Positions 45,096 to 54,295 of a stretch of DNA of 64,000 nt are shown piece by piece. The notes below the pieces were generated by a model that searched no databases, had not been told where the DNA came from, and saw only the letters and a program-made list of their open reading frames with translations. Location of the stretch: contig NZ_QMKH01000001.1 of the NCBI RefSeq assembly GCF_003290125.1, positions 372,001-436,000 on the forward strand, given 5' to 3'. A program made the position numbers and the translations under genes. This DNA comes from Microvirga flavescens. Lineage in GTDB: Bacteria; Pseudomonadota; Alphaproteobacteria; Rhizobiales; Beijerinckiaceae. How positions within the stretch are numbered: position 1 is the stretch's first letter; the number at the start of each line of letters is the position of its first letter.

Positions 45096-46409
45096 TCATG
45101 ACGCTTTCCGCAGAAATCGCGCGGCGAAGAACCCGTCGAGCCCCCCGCGCCCGTCACCGGACGCCTCGAGCTGGCCGGGCCGGGTGCGCAAATCGCCTTG
45201 CCGCGAAATGAATGCGCCAAGGCCCCCGACCTCCTCCGGCGCGACAGGCACGCGCGCGAAATCGGGATGGCGGGCAAGAAAGGCCTCTGCCTGCGCCTCG
45301 CCCTCTTCGGACTCCAGCGAGCAGGTGCAATAGACGAGCCGCCCGCCGGGTTTGAGAAGGCTCGCGGCCTTGTCGAGAAGCCGCGCCTGCAGGGCGGCGA
45401 GTTTTGCCACATCCGCATCGGTCTTGGTCCACGCGACGTCCGGATGGCGGCGCAGGGTGCCGGTGGCGGAACAGGGCGCATCGAGCAGGATGGCGTCGAA
45501 AGGCGGCACATCGAGCTTTTCCGCATCGCTCGCCAGCGTCTCGGCGGAAAGATGAAGGCGGCCCAAGTTCTCCTTCAGGCGTTCCAGCCGTTTCGCCGAG
45601 CGATCGACGGCGAGCACCTCGGCTCCCGCGGCGGCGAGCTGCGCGGTCTTGCCGCCCGGCGCGGCGCACAAATCCGCGATGCGCTCACCCGGCTGCGGCT
45701 TCAGCAAACGCGCGGGCAAGGCGGCGGCGGCGTCCTGCACCCACCACGCGCCCTCGCCATAGCCCGGCAGGTCCTGGATCGCCGTGCGCTCCGACAGCCG
45801 GATGCTGCCTGTCGGCAGAAGCGTCCCGTTGAGGCGCTCGGCCCATGCCGCCGCATCGCTTTTCACTGTCAGGTCGACCGAGGCCGGGACCCGGTGCGCC
45901 TCGGCCATCTCCAGCGCCTGCGCCTCGCCGTAATGGGCGACCCATCGGCTTTTCAGCCAGTCGGGCGTGTCCGCCCAGGGGTCGGCGCCCTGCAAGATCG
46001 CCTCGCGCTCCCGCGCCAAGCGGCGCAGGACGGCGTTGATGAGGCCGCTGGCGTGCCTGAGGCGCGGGTCCTCCTGCGCCAGCCGCACGGCGGTATCGAC
46101 GGCGGCGTGGTCGGGCACGTCGAGAAACAGGATCTGCGCCGCGCCGATGGCGAGCAGGTGCAGCAAACGCTCGTCCTTCGGGGCCTTCTCGATGCGGGCG
46201 AGAAGCGCCTGCCGGATCGTACCGAAGCGGCGGAAGGTCACGATGGCGATGGCACGGGCGAGCGATTCATCGCGCGTGGAGAGTGCCTCCCCCTGCGCGA
46301 TCTCGTCGAGCACATCGTCGAGCGGCACGCGCCGCTTGAGGGTTTCCGTCACGGCGGCAAAGGCGAGGCGGCGGGGGCCGAGCCCCGCCCGGTTGTCGGT
46401 GCGATCCAC
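45096..46409 (-). CDS. rsmB: 16S rRNA m5C967 methyltransferase RsmB
   Basis: A 437-residue RNA cytosine C5-methyltransferase. The first 140 residues are a NusB-like domain; the catalytic part has LCAAPGGKTAQLAAAG for SAM binding and two catalytic cysteines in LLDAPCSATGTLRRHPDV and YCTCSLE. It acts on 16S rRNA in the small subunit. htpX follows upstream on the same strand with a five-base gap, so the two probably form an operon. Confidence 0.94.
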   Translation of the reverse strand: MDRTDNRAGLGPRRLAFAAVTETLKRRVPLDDVLDEIAQGEALSTRDESLARAIAIVTFRRFGTIRQALLARIEKAPKDERLLHLLAIGAAQILFLDVPDHAAVDTAVRLAQEDPRLRHASGLINAVLRRLAREREAILQGADPWADTPDWLKSRWVAHYGEAQALEMAEAHRVPASVDLTVKSDAAAWAERLNGTLLPTGSIRLSERTAIQDLPGYGEGAWWVQDAAAALPARLLKPQPGERIADLCAAPGGKTAQLAAAGAEVLAVDRSAKRLERLKENLGRLHLSAETLASDAEKLDVPPFDAILLDAPCSATGTLRRHPDVAWTKTDADVAKLAALQARLLDKAASLLKPGGRLVYCTCSLESEEGEAQAEAFLARHPDFARVPVAPEEVGGLGAFISRQGDLRTRPGQLEASGDGRGGLDGFFAARFLRKAS

Positions 46410-46414
46410 GAAAC

Positions 46415-47326
46415 TTAACCCCAGGGTCCACGGCGCGGGGACGATCCCCAGGGAGAGCCCGCAGCCGGGGCGGTGAAAAACGAGCCCATCTCGCGGGCGA
46501 GGGCCTGAAGCGCCGCAATGCGGTTTTCCGTGGCCGGGTGAGTCGAAAACCAGTTGTCCATGCCCTGCCCCGACAGCGGATTGATGATGAAGAGCGGCGC
46601 GGTGGTCGGATGGTGCTCCGCGTCCGCGTTCGGAATATGGGCGACGCCGTTGGCAATCTTGTCGAGGGCGGAGGCCAGCGCCAGCGGCTGCCCGCAGATC
46701 TCGGCCCCGATCCGGTCGGCCTCGTATTCGCGCGAACGGCTGATCGCCATCTGGATGATCATGGCGGCGAGCGGCGCGATGATGGCGGTGAGAATGGCCA
46801 CCAGTGCATTCGGGCGTTCGTTCCCGCGCCCGCCGCCGAAGAAAAGGCCGAATTGCGCGATGCTGGAAATCGCGCCCGCGATGGTCGCGCTCACCGTCAT
46901 GGTGAGGGTATCGCGGTTCTTGATGTGGGCGAGCTCATGGGCCATGACGCCGGCGAGTTCCTCACGCGAAAGCGTCTGAAGAATGCCGGTGGTCGCCGCG
47001 ACCGCCGCGTTTTCCGGGTTGCGGCCCGTCGCGAAGGCGTTCGGCTGCGGGTTGTCGATGACATAGACCCGCGGCATCGGCAGCCCGGCCCGGCCCGCGA
47101 GATCGCGCACGAGAGAGACGAGTTCCGGCGCGGTGCGCTCATCGACCTCCACCGCATGGTGGGCGGCCAGCGCCAGCCGGTCGGAATTCCAATAGGCGAA
47201 CAGGTTCGTCACGACGGCGATGCCGAGCGCGATCACCATGCCCGTCGAGCCGCCGAGGAAGTAGCCGACCACGCCGAACAGGGCGGTCAAGGCCGCGAGC
47301 AGCAACCCAGTCTTGACGGTGTTCAT
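46415..47326 (-). CDS. htpX: Zinc metalloprotease HtpX
   Basis: A 303-residue inner-membrane protease for quality control of membrane proteins. Two N-terminal spans cover residues 4-50; the zinc motif is [12 protein letters not shown], with the third ligand Glu in [11 protein letters not shown], and two further hydrophobic stretches surround residues 145-195. A Gly/Pro-rich tail ends the protein. ATG 47326 follows GGAGGG. It lies upstream of rsmB with short spacing. Confidence 0.95.
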   Translation of the reverse strand: MNTVKTGLLLAALTALFGVVGYFLGGSTGMVIALGIAVVTNLFAYWNSDRLALAAHHAVEVDERTAPELVSLVRDLAGRAGLPMPRVYVIDNPQPNAFATGRNPENAAVAATTGILQTLSREELAGVMAHELAHIKNRDTLTMTVSATIAGAISSIAQFGLFFGGGRGNERPNALVAILTAIIAPLAAMIIQMAISRSREYEADRIGAEICGQPLALASALDKIANGVAHIPNADAEHHPTTAPLFIINPLSGQGMDNWFSTHPATENRIAALQALAREMGSFFTAPAAGSPWGSSPRRGPWG

Positions 47327-47477
47327 CGGGCCCTCCATCTGGCCGGACAGGATCTTTCGAAAAGCGGAACCCATTTTCCGCGAGGATCATGGTCCAATAT
47401 GGACAATTTCGTCGTGTTCCATGTGGGAACGGTCGGTCGCACTCCCAAGATCGCACGAGAGAGGTTATGAGAGAGCC

Positions 47478-47741
47478 ATGAGCACGAACGAGACCCCTCC
47501 GACAAGCCCCGCGCCGCAGGACGATGCCACCGCCCTGCCCGGCCCCCTCGCCGGTGCCGCGCCCGGCAAGTCGCTCTCGCCGGCGGCGCAGCGCGCCCTC
47601 GCTGAGGCAGCGGAGCGCCGCGAGCATATCGACCGCCGCGTGGCGGACCTTGCCCGCAACAAGGAGGTTCTGGGCCGGGGCGGCCTGGAGCCGGTGCGCT
47701 ACGAAGATTGGGAAGTTAAAGGCCTGACCAGTGATTTCTAG
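47478..47741 (+). CDS. DUF1674 protein, SdhAF4-like succinate dehydrogenase assembly factor
   Basis: An 87-residue protein whose C-terminus GGLEPVRYEDWEVKGLTSDF is the DUF1674/SDHAF4 signature. In eukaryotes and alphaproteobacteria the family helps flavinylated SdhA join the complex. The N-terminal half is a disordered Pro/Ala stretch. ATG 47478 is chosen to give the normal short length. It is divergent from htpX, a neighbour pair often seen in Hyphomicrobiales. Confidence 0.9.
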   Translation: MSTNETPPTSPAPQDDATALPGPLAGAAPGKSLSPAAQRALAEAAERREHIDRRVADLARNKEVLGRGGLEPVRYEDWEVKGLTSDF

Positions 47742-47829
47742 GGGGTAAAGTTCCTCCAGACGGTCCATACAGGCGTTGTTCCCTCACCTCGCTCCCGTTA
47801 CGGTGATGGGAAAAGGGGGGAAAAGCGGA

Positions 47830-49134
47830 ATGACTGGGGCAACGGCACGGCTGGAGATGTTCAAGGATCTTCTGGCCGACGCGCACCGGGCGCTCGATCT
47901 GAGCTTCGGCTTCGAGCTCTGGGATGGTTCGACGGTTCCGCAAGATCTTCCTACCCACGCCATGCGCCTCGTCATCGCACGCGAGAGCGTGATCGCAAGC
48001 CTTCTGCGCCGCCCGACGCTCGATACCGCCGTCAACGCCCATGTGGCGGGCCTGCTCGATTTGAAGAACGGCACCATCTTCGACCTCGCCACGCAGCGCC
48101 CGCGCGGCAAGATCGGCCGGCAGCTGCGGAGCATCAACAAGCTCAAGGCGCTGAAGACGGCGTTCCAGTTCTTCAAGGTTCCGGCAAACATGCCGCGCCC
48201 GCTCGACCGGGTGAAGGATAACCCCGCCGCCCGGGACGGGCGGCCCGAAACCAACAAGAGCAACGTCGCCTATCACTACGACGTGTCGAACGAGTTCTAT
48301 CAGCTCTTCCTCGACCCGGAGATGGTCTATACCTGTGCCTACTTCTCGCCCGAATGGCACGACGACCTCGCCAAGGCGCAGATCGACAAACTCGACATGA
48401 TCTGCCGCAAGCTGCGCCTGCAGCCGGGCGAGCGCCTGCTCGATATCGGCTGCGGCTGGGGCGCGCTCATCTGCCATGCGGCGCAGCATTACGGCGTGAA
48501 GGCGACAGGCGTCACGCTGGCGGAAGAGCAGGCCAAGATCGTGCGCGAGAAGATCGCGAAGCTCGGCTTGCAGGAGCGCGTGAAGGTCGTGGTGAAGGAC
48601 TTCACGAAGATGGAAGGCGAGTTCGACAAGATCTCTTCCATCGGCATGTTCGAGCATGTGGGCATCCGCAACCATCCCGACTATTTCCGCGCCGTGCATC
48701 GCCTGCTGCGCCCGCGCGGGCTCTACCTGCACCACACCATCGCGCGCCGCGCGAAGCGTTCGGACAGGGCGTTCCGCAAGCTCAAGGCCGAGTACAAGGC
48801 GCTCACGCGCTACATCTTCCCCGGCGGCGAGCTCGACCACCTCGGCATGTCCATTGCCAATCTCGAGCGTTTCGGTTTCGAGGTGCATGACGTCGAGGGC
48901 TGGCGCGAGCACTACCAGCGCACCACCCGCCTGTGGTGGGAGCGCCTCAACGCCCACCGGGCCGAGGCCGAGGCCCTCGTCGGCGCGCAGAAGACGCGCA
49001 TGTGGCTGCTCTATCTCGCGGGCTGCTCGCTCGCGTTCGAACGCAGCGCGGTCGGCGTCAACCAGACCCTCGTCTCCAAGCGCACGCGCGGCCCTGCCGG
49101 CCTGCCGTCGACGCGGGCGGACCTCTATCGGTAA
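47830..49134 (+). CDS. cfa: Cyclopropane-fatty-acyl-phospholipid synthase
   Basis: A 434-residue SAM-dependent enzyme that adds a methylene bridge to unsaturated phospholipid acyl chains. The catalytic domain starts near residue 150 with NVAYHYDVSNEFYQLFLDPEMVYTCAYF; the SAM site is LLDIGCGWGALICHAAQHYG, and SSIGMFEHVGIRN and YIFPGGELDHL are conserved active-site segments. ATG 47830 lies after a G-rich ribosome-binding site; 47776 and 47806 are in-frame alternatives. Confidence 0.93.
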   Translation: MTGATARLEMFKDLLADAHRALDLSFGFELWDGSTVPQDLPTHAMRLVIARESVIASLLRRPTLDTAVNAHVAGLLDLKNGTIFDLATQRPRGKIGRQLRSINKLKALKTAFQFFKVPANMPRPLDRVKDNPAARDGRPETNKSNVAYHYDVSNEFYQLFLDPEMVYTCAYFSPEWHDDLAKAQIDKLDMICRKLRLQPGERLLDIGCGWGALICHAAQHYGVKATGVTLAEEQAKIVREKIAKLGLQERVKVVVKDFTKMEGEFDKISSIGMFEHVGIRNHPDYFRAVHRLLRPRGLYLHHTIARRAKRSDRAFRKLKAEYKALTRYIFPGGELDHLGMSIANLERFGFEVHDVEGWREHYQRTTRLWWERLNAHRAEAEALVGAQKTRMWLLYLAGCSLAFERSAVGVNQTLVSKRTRGPAGLPSTRADLYR

Positions 49135-49162
49135 TGCTCCAGGGCGGTGAATGCCTCACGGC

Positions 49163-49675
49163 TCACCGCTCCACCACCACCTGCGTGCCGACAGTAACGC
49201 GCTCGAACAGGTCAACGATGTCCTCGTTGAACATGCGGATGCAACCGTAAGAGGCGAAGGTGCCGATGGAACCGGGACGGTTGGTGCCGTGGATGGCGTA
49301 TTCGCCTCGATCGAGGGTGAGGGCGCGCAAGCCCATCGGGTTGCCCGCCGCACCACCGGGGATCACATCGGGCAGCTTAGGGTTGTCGCGCCTGACCTCG
49401 AGCGGGGGAGACCAGGCGGGAGAGATGAACTTGCCCTCGATGCGCGCCTCGCCGGTCCATTGCTTGCCGGGCCGCCCAACTGCCACGGGATAGCGCACCG
49501 CTGTCCCATCGCCGCGCACGAGATAGAGCCGCCGCTCGGCGGTGCGGATGACGATCGTTCCCGGCGAGGCGCCGCCCTTGAAGGAGACCACATCACCGGC
49601 CGGCGCTTCGTTCACACTGAGGAAGACCGCGCCTGCCGCCATTGCCATCGAAAAGAAAACCGCTCGCCCGGTCAT
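49163..49675 (-). CDS. L,D-transpeptidase (YkuD / ErfK family)
   Basis: A 170-residue secreted L,D-transpeptidase. Residues 1-26 are a signal peptide; the YkuD domain covers the rest, with the active site HGTNRPGSIGTFASYGCIRM holding His and the catalytic Cys. It would crosslink peptidoglycan or anchor outer-membrane proteins. The start at 49675 has GGAGGG seven bases upstream, and upstream in-frame starts (49702, 49873) do not fit a signal peptide. Confidence 0.92.
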   Translation of the reverse strand: MTGRAVFFSMAMAAGAVFLSVNEAPAGDVVSFKGGASPGTIVIRTAERRLYLVRGDGTAVRYPVAVGRPGKQWTGEARIEGKFISPAWSPPLEVRRDNPKLPDVIPGGAAGNPMGLRALTLDRGEYAIHGTNRPGSIGTFASYGCIRMFNEDIVDLFERVTVGTQVVVER

Positions 49676-49923
49676 TTTCAGACCCTCCGCCAATCGTCGC
49701 ATGGAATGACGCGGCAGGAACCGGCAACGTTCCGCTTCTAGCCCTTTAGAGCACTCACGCTCGCGTGAACTGTCGGCGCCGAATGGCCGCACCTCACCGG
49801 AGATCAAGGCTTTGCCACGGTTTGGGCGTAAGAAGCTTGTTGATGATCGGCTTTGGCCGATTGTGCGGTGCACTCATCTGCCCGCATGATTCGATTCGAC
49901 TTCGCCAGTCTCAGGAGGTGCCC

Positions 49924-50460
49924 ATGCCACGCCTGTTCACCGGCATCGAGATCCCGGCCGAAATCGGCTTCAGGCTCTCGACCTATCGCGGCGGCCTGCC
50001 CGGGGCGCGCTGGATCGACCCTGACAATTACCACATCACCTTGCGCTTCATCGGCGACATCGACGACCGCACGGCCCATGACGTCTATTCCATCCTCGGC
50101 GAGACCCGCCGCAGGGGACCGATGACGGTGACGATCAACGGCCTCGACACTTTCGGCGGCGGGCGTCCGCGCGTGGTCTTCGCCAAGGCCTCGCCCGATA
50201 CCGAGATCAGCGATCTGCAATCGGAGCAGGAGCGGCTGATGCGCCGGGTGGGCCTGCCGGCGGAGAAGCGGAAATTCACGCCGCATGTGACCCTCGCGCG
50301 GCTGCGCGATGCCTCCCCTCTCGATGTCGCCGATTACTTCTCGACACGCGGGCATTTCCCGAAGCTGTCCTTCACCGCGAAGCGCTTCGTGCTGTTTTCC
50401 TCGCGCGATTCGGTGGGCGGCGGACCCTATGTGGTGGAGGCCGCCTATCCGCTGGGTTGA
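49924..50460 (+). CDS. thpR: RNA 2',3'-cyclic phosphodiesterase (2H family)
   Basis: A 178-residue 2H phosphoesterase of the LigT/ThpR group. The two HxT motifs are YHITLRFIG and HVTLARLRD. It opens 2',3'-cyclic phosphates at RNA ends and joins tRNA halves weakly in vitro. An AGGAGG ribosome-binding site immediately upstream fixes ATG 49924. The gene is followed by a repeat that can act as a terminator. Confidence 0.93.
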   Translation: MPRLFTGIEIPAEIGFRLSTYRGGLPGARWIDPDNYHITLRFIGDIDDRTAHDVYSILGETRRRGPMTVTINGLDTFGGGRPRVVFAKASPDTEISDLQSEQERLMRRVGLPAEKRKFTPHVTLARLRDASPLDVADYFSTRGHFPKLSFTAKRFVLFSSRDSVGGGPYVVEAAYPLG

Positions 50461-50520
50461 GGCGCACGCACCCGACTCGTTGAACCTTGGTCATGATTCA
50501 CCAGGACAGGATCTTGCTCC

Positions 50521-50623
50521 AGAGGCTGGTCGTGTCTCTTTGAAACACGACCAGCCTCTCGTTCCCTTTATTGCCGCATGATCAGAACAACCGGTTCCCA
50601 CTTGTTCTGATCATGCTCTAAGA
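50521..50623. repeat. Composite palindromic repeat, copy 1
   Basis: Two hairpins in tandem: a 15-bp stem (50521-50535 with 50545-50559) and a 14-bp stem (50577-50590 with 50603-50616, GCATGATCAGAACA against its complement). The first is followed by CGTTCCCTTTA and may terminate thpR. Related copies are at 51221-51291 and 52771-52875. Confidence 0.8.
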
Positions 50624-50630
50624 TCGCCCA

Positions 50631-51221
50631 ATGTCGCGCCTGATCTTCATCACCCATCCGGAAGTCATCATCGACCCCAACCAGCCGATCCCCGAGTGGC
50701 CGCTCTCGGAGGTGGGGCGTTGCCGCATGGAGCGTTTCACGGAGAGTCTTGCGGGCGATGACATCCGCGCGGTCTATGCCAGCACCGAGCGCAAGGCCTT
50801 GGACGGCGCGGCCGTCGTCGCGGAAAAGTTCGGCCTGACCGTCAAGACCGATCCCGACCTCGGCGAGAACGACCGCTCCGCCACCGGCTATATCGCGCCG
50901 CCAGAGTTCTGGGACGTGGTGCGCGAGTTCTTCGACCATCCGACCCGCAGCGTGCGCGGCTGGGAGCGCGCCATCGACGCGCAGACGCGCATCGTGCGCG
51001 CCATGACCCGCGTTCTGCGCAGCGAGCGCGGAGAGGGCGATATCGTCGTGGTCTCGCATGGCGCCGTGGGCTGCCTCCTCACCGCACATCTCCAACGGGT
51101 CGCGATCGGCCAGGAAAGCCGCCCGACCCATCCCGGCGGGGGCTGTTACCTGATTCTCGACCGCGATCCACTCGCCATCCGCAGCGGCTGGCATGCCATC
51201 GAAGACAACGTGCTCGCCTAG
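50631..51221 (+). CDS. Histidine phosphatase family protein
   Basis: A 196-residue branch-1 histidine phosphatase-like protein. The nucleophile region reads IFITHPEV, so the usual RHG is THP: the histidine is kept but the arginine before it and the glycine after it are not. A second conserved histidine lies in IVVVSHGAVG and an Arg in STERKALDGAA. It is probably a small phosphatase of unknown substrate, of an alphaproteobacterial subgroup. Its stop codon is the first base of a repeat element. Confidence 0.83.
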   Translation: MSRLIFITHPEVIIDPNQPIPEWPLSEVGRCRMERFTESLAGDDIRAVYASTERKALDGAAVVAEKFGLTVKTDPDLGENDRSATGYIAPPEFWDVVREFFDHPTRSVRGWERAIDAQTRIVRAMTRVLRSERGEGDIVVVSHGAVGCLLTAHLQRVAIGQESRPTHPGGGCYLILDRDPLAIRSGWHAIEDNVLA

Positions 51222-51291
51222 AGGCTGATCGTGTCTCTTTGAAACACGATCCGGGCGAACACCGGTGCCCACTTGTTCTGATCGTGCTCTA
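51221..51291. repeat. Composite palindromic repeat, copy 2 (fused form)
   Basis: The left hairpin arm (GAGGCTGATCGTGTCTCTTT) runs directly into the GATCCGGGCGAACACCGG part and ends with TGTTCTGATCGTGCTCT. Compared with copies 1 and 3 the inner segment is deleted. It begins at the last base of the preceding stop codon. Confidence 0.75.
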
Positions 51292-51373
51292 AGAGCTTGC
51301 ATCCGGCGCGCGGGAACGATAGCGCAGCGCGCACACTCCCCGGCCCTCGCGCCGCCTGGATGAAGAGAACACA

Positions 51374-52390
51374 ATGAACGGCACGCGGATCGTCCGCTTC
51401 GGACCGGGGCTTGCCCTCTGCGCCGCCATCGCGGCGGGGGCCGTGGCGCTGCAAACCCTGGAAGAGCACTGGACCGGGCGGCCCTATCTCGAGGCGCTCG
51501 TCATCGCGATCCTTCTCGGCACGGCGGTGCGCACCTTCTGGACGCCGGGAGAGCGCTTCATTCCCGGCATCGCCTTCAGCGCGAAGACGCTGCTTGAAAT
51601 CGCGGTTGTCATGCTCGGTGCGTCGATCAGCTTTCAGGCGGTGGCTGAGGCCGGATGGGGCCTTCTCATCGGCATCGCCCTCGTGGTCGCCATCGCCATC
51701 GCGGCAAGTTATGGCCTGTGCCGGGCATTGCGGCTGCCGCGCAAGATGGCGGTGCTGGTCGCCTGCGGCAATTCCATTTGCGGCAATTCCGCCATCGCGG
51801 CGGTAGCTCCGGTGATCGGCGCGACGGCGCAAGACATCGCCTCCTCCATCGCCTTCACCGCCATTCTCGGCGTCATCGTCGTGCTCGGCCTGCCGCTTTT
51901 CGTGCCGCTGCTCGACCTGTCGGCGACGCAATACGGGGTTCTTGCGGGCCTGACCGTCTATGCCGTGCCGCAGGTGCTGGCGGCGACGGTGCCTGTCTCC
52001 GCCCTCAGCGCTCAGCTCGGCACGCTGGTGAAGCTCGTTCGCGTGCTGATGCTGGGGCCGGTGGTGATCGCCCTGTCCATCGTCGCCGGGCGGCGCGGCG
52101 CAGGAGCCTCCGCGAGCTTTTCCTTCAACCGGCTGGTGCCCTGGTTCATCCTCGGCTTCCTGGCTCTTGCGGCCCTGAGATCCTGGGGCTTCATTCCCGA
52201 AGCGGTTTTGCGTTGGGTGACGCCCGGCGCAACGATCCTCACCGTCGTCTCCATGGCGGCACTGGGGCTTGGCGTGAATGTGCGGGTGCTCGGGCGCGTC
52301 GGCGGGCGCGTGACGGCGAGCGTGACGCTCTCGCTCATCGTTCTGATCCTCATCAGCATCGCGCTGATTCGGCTGCTCGGCATCGCCTGA
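51374..52390 (+). CDS. YeiH family putative sulfate exporter
   Basis: A 338-residue membrane protein of the UPF0324/YeiH family with about ten spans. Family marks are [23 protein letters not shown] and the closing [20 protein letters not shown]. Some members neighbour sulfonate and taurine genes and are called sulfate exporters, but direct evidence is thin. It is a single plus-strand gene between repeat elements. Confidence 0.87.
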   Translation: MNGTRIVRFGPGLALCAAIAAGAVALQTLEEHWTGRPYLEALVIAILLGTAVRTFWTPGERFIPGIAFSAKTLLEIAVVMLGASISFQAVAEAGWGLLIGIALVVAIAIAASYGLCRALRLPRKMAVLVACGNSICGNSAIAAVAPVIGATAQDIASSIAFTAILGVIVVLGLPLFVPLLDLSATQYGVLAGLTVYAVPQVLAATVPVSALSAQLGTLVKLVRVLMLGPVVIALSIVAGRRGAGASASFSFNRLVPWFILGFLALAALRSWGFIPEAVLRWVTPGATILTVVSMAALGLGVNVRVLGRVGGRVTASVTLSLIVLILISIALIRLLGIA

Positions 52391-52457
52391 CACCTTGAAA
52401 TGCCGCGCTCCGGCGTCATCACTTAGGGAACGTCAACCTTCGGGAGAGCGGTTTGCC

Positions 52458-52763
52458 ATGTCGCCGTTAAGCAAAGCCGAGCGCGCCGAACTTCTCTCCG
52501 CCCTCGATGGATGGGTGCTCACGCCCGACCGGGACGCGATCCACAAACGTTTCGTGTTCGACGATTTCAACACAGCCTTCGGCTGGATGACCCGCGTCGC
52601 GATGGTGGCCGAGAAGCTCAACCACCATCCGGAATGGACGAACGTCTACTGCAATGTCGATGTGACGTTGACCACCCACGACGCCAAAGGCCTGACCCGC
52701 CGCGATGTGGAGCTGGCGCACCACATGGATCAGTTCGCGGCAGGGCTGACGGTGGACGACTAG
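52458..52763 (+). CDS. phhB: Pterin-4-alpha-carbinolamine dehydratase
   Basis: A 101-residue PCD/DCoH. The signature [13 protein letters not shown] with its paired histidines and the [16 protein letters not shown] segment match active dehydratases. It regenerates tetrahydropterin after aromatic amino acid hydroxylation; no hydroxylase gene is in the window. ATG 52458 gives the family length and follows a GGGAGAG. Confidence 0.93.
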   Translation: MSPLSKAERAELLSALDGWVLTPDRDAIHKRFVFDDFNTAFGWMTRVAMVAEKLNHHPEWTNVYCNVDVTLTTHDAKGLTRRDVELAHHMDQFAAGLTVDD

Positions 52764-52770
52764 GCCGCCC

Positions 52771-52875
52771 GAGAGGCTGATCGTGTCTCCTTGAAACACG
52801 ATCAGCCTCTCGTTTCCTTTATTTGCCGCATGATCCGGGCGAACAACCGGTGCCCACTTGTTCTGATCATGCTCT
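52771..52875. repeat. Composite palindromic repeat, copy 3
   Basis: GAGAGGCTGATCGTGT is inverted as ACACGATCAGCCTCTC, then CGTTTCCTTTATTTGCC and a second hairpin from GCATGATCCGGGCGAACA to TGTTCTGATCATGCTCT. It runs up to the stop of the minus-strand SDR gene. Confidence 0.8.
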
Positions 52876-53659
52876 ATTTCGGCTGCATGCGCAGAGCGCC
52901 GTCGAGACGGATCGCCTCGCCGTTGAGCATGTCGTTCTCAACGATGCTGCGCACAAGTTGCGCGTATTCCTCCGGCCTGCCGAGACGCGAGGGAAACGGC
53001 ACGTTGGCCTCGAGCGCCTTGCGGTAGTCTTCCGCGATTCCCTCAAAGAGCGGCGTGTGAAAAAGCCCCGGCATGATCGCCATGACACGGATGCCGAAGC
53101 CTGAAAGATCGCGCGCGAGCGGCAGGCTCAAGGCAGCGACGCCGCCCTTGGAAGCTGCATAGGCGGCTTGCCCGATCTGCCCGTCCTGCGCCGCGACGGA
53201 GGAGGTGTTGACGATGACGCCGCGCCCGCCATCCGGCGTCACCGGATCGAGCGCCGCCATCCCGGCGGCGGATTTCGCCACCATCGCGAAAGTGCCGATG
53301 AGATTGATCTCGATGGCGCGCCGGAAACTTCCCACGTCGTGCGCAACGAGTTCGCCGGTGTCGCGCTTCTTTGTCACCGTGCGCTTGCCGGGCGCGATGC
53401 CGGCGCAATTGACCAGAACCCGCTCGCCGCCATGGGCGGCACGGGCCTTCGCGAAGGCGGCGTCCAGGGAGGCTTCGTCCGTGACGTCCACCTCGCAGAA
53501 GACAGCCCCGATCTCGCGGGCAACCCTCTCGCCGCGCTCCGCGTCCCGGTCGAAGATCGCGACCTTCGCGCCCTCGCCTGCCAGCATCCGCGCCGTCGCC
53601 TCGCCGAGGCCAGACGCCCCTCCCGTCACGATGGCCGCCACAGTTTTGTCGATCTTCAT
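52874..53659 (-). CDS. SDR family oxidoreductase
   Basis: A 261-residue short-chain dehydrogenase. The cofactor motif is TGGASGLGEA with an acidic IFDRDAE that favours NAD; the active site has VNTSSVAA and YAASKGG. Sequence style resembles the type II 3-hydroxyacyl-CoA dehydrogenase group (HSD17B10-like), so short-chain hydroxyacyl-CoA oxidation is plausible but not shown. ATG 53659 follows GGGAGAAAACGC. Confidence 0.88.
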   Translation of the reverse strand: MKIDKTVAAIVTGGASGLGEATARMLAGEGAKVAIFDRDAERGERVAREIGAVFCEVDVTDEASLDAAFAKARAAHGGERVLVNCAGIAPGKRTVTKKRDTGELVAHDVGSFRRAIEINLIGTFAMVAKSAAGMAALDPVTPDGGRGVIVNTSSVAAQDGQIGQAAYAASKGGVAALSLPLARDLSGFGIRVMAIMPGLFHTPLFEGIAEDYRKALEANVPFPSRLGRPEEYAQLVRSIVENDMLNGEAIRLDGALRMQPK

Positions 53660-53740
53660 GCGTTTTCTCCCGCCCATCACTATCTATAGGACAACCGGCC
53701 CTTGCCGGGTATGGCGATTGCCGAAGGAGATGAAAGTCAG

Positions 53741-54145
53741 ATGAGCGAATCGATCACGAAGCCTTTCACGAAGGCGGAGATCGAGGCCATGCGTCGCGCG
53801 GCCCGCGACGAGGACGGCCTGAAGCGCCGGTTCCGGGACAAGCTCAGGAAAGTGGGCAGCCGCATCCCCTTCGCGGAGGATCTTCTGGCCGCCTACTTTT
53901 GCGCCGTCGATCCGCAGACGCCGCGGCGGGTGAAGGTCATCCTGCTCGGCGCCGTCGCCTATTTCGTTTTTCCGACGGATGCGATCTCGGATTTCCTGCC
54001 GCTGATCGGCTTTGCCGACGACGCGGCGGTGCTCGCCACCGCCATCGCGCATGTCGCCGGCTCGATCACCGACACGCACCGCAAACAGGCGCGCGACACC
54101 CTCCAGAGCGAGGGTCGCCAAAAGCCTGACGCTGGAGCTGCGTGA
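53741..54145 (+). CDS. YkvA family (DUF1232) protein
   Basis: A 134-residue protein. The DUF1232 core is VKVILLGAVAYFVFPTDAISDFLPLIGFADDAAVLATAI, a hydrophobic hairpin with the typical P-x-D-x-x-x-D-x-x-P pattern. A charged N-terminal helix precedes it. Function is unknown. A GGAG lies upstream of ATG 53741. Confidence 0.87.
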   Translation: MSESITKPFTKAEIEAMRRAARDEDGLKRRFRDKLRKVGSRIPFAEDLLAAYFCAVDPQTPRRVKVILLGAVAYFVFPTDAISDFLPLIGFADDAAVLATAIAHVAGSITDTHRKQARDTLQSEGRQKPDAGAA

Positions 54146-54295
54146 GCCGCCTCTTCGACAAAAGCATTACCCCCACCCTGACCCTTTAAGGGGATTGTTC
54201 GGAGGTCGCCTCAGGCTAGTTAGTCCTTTTCCGGAGTGGGATTTCCCCCGACGGCGCGTTTTTCTGTTGCGAACAAGGCTATCTGCGAGGCTGCC

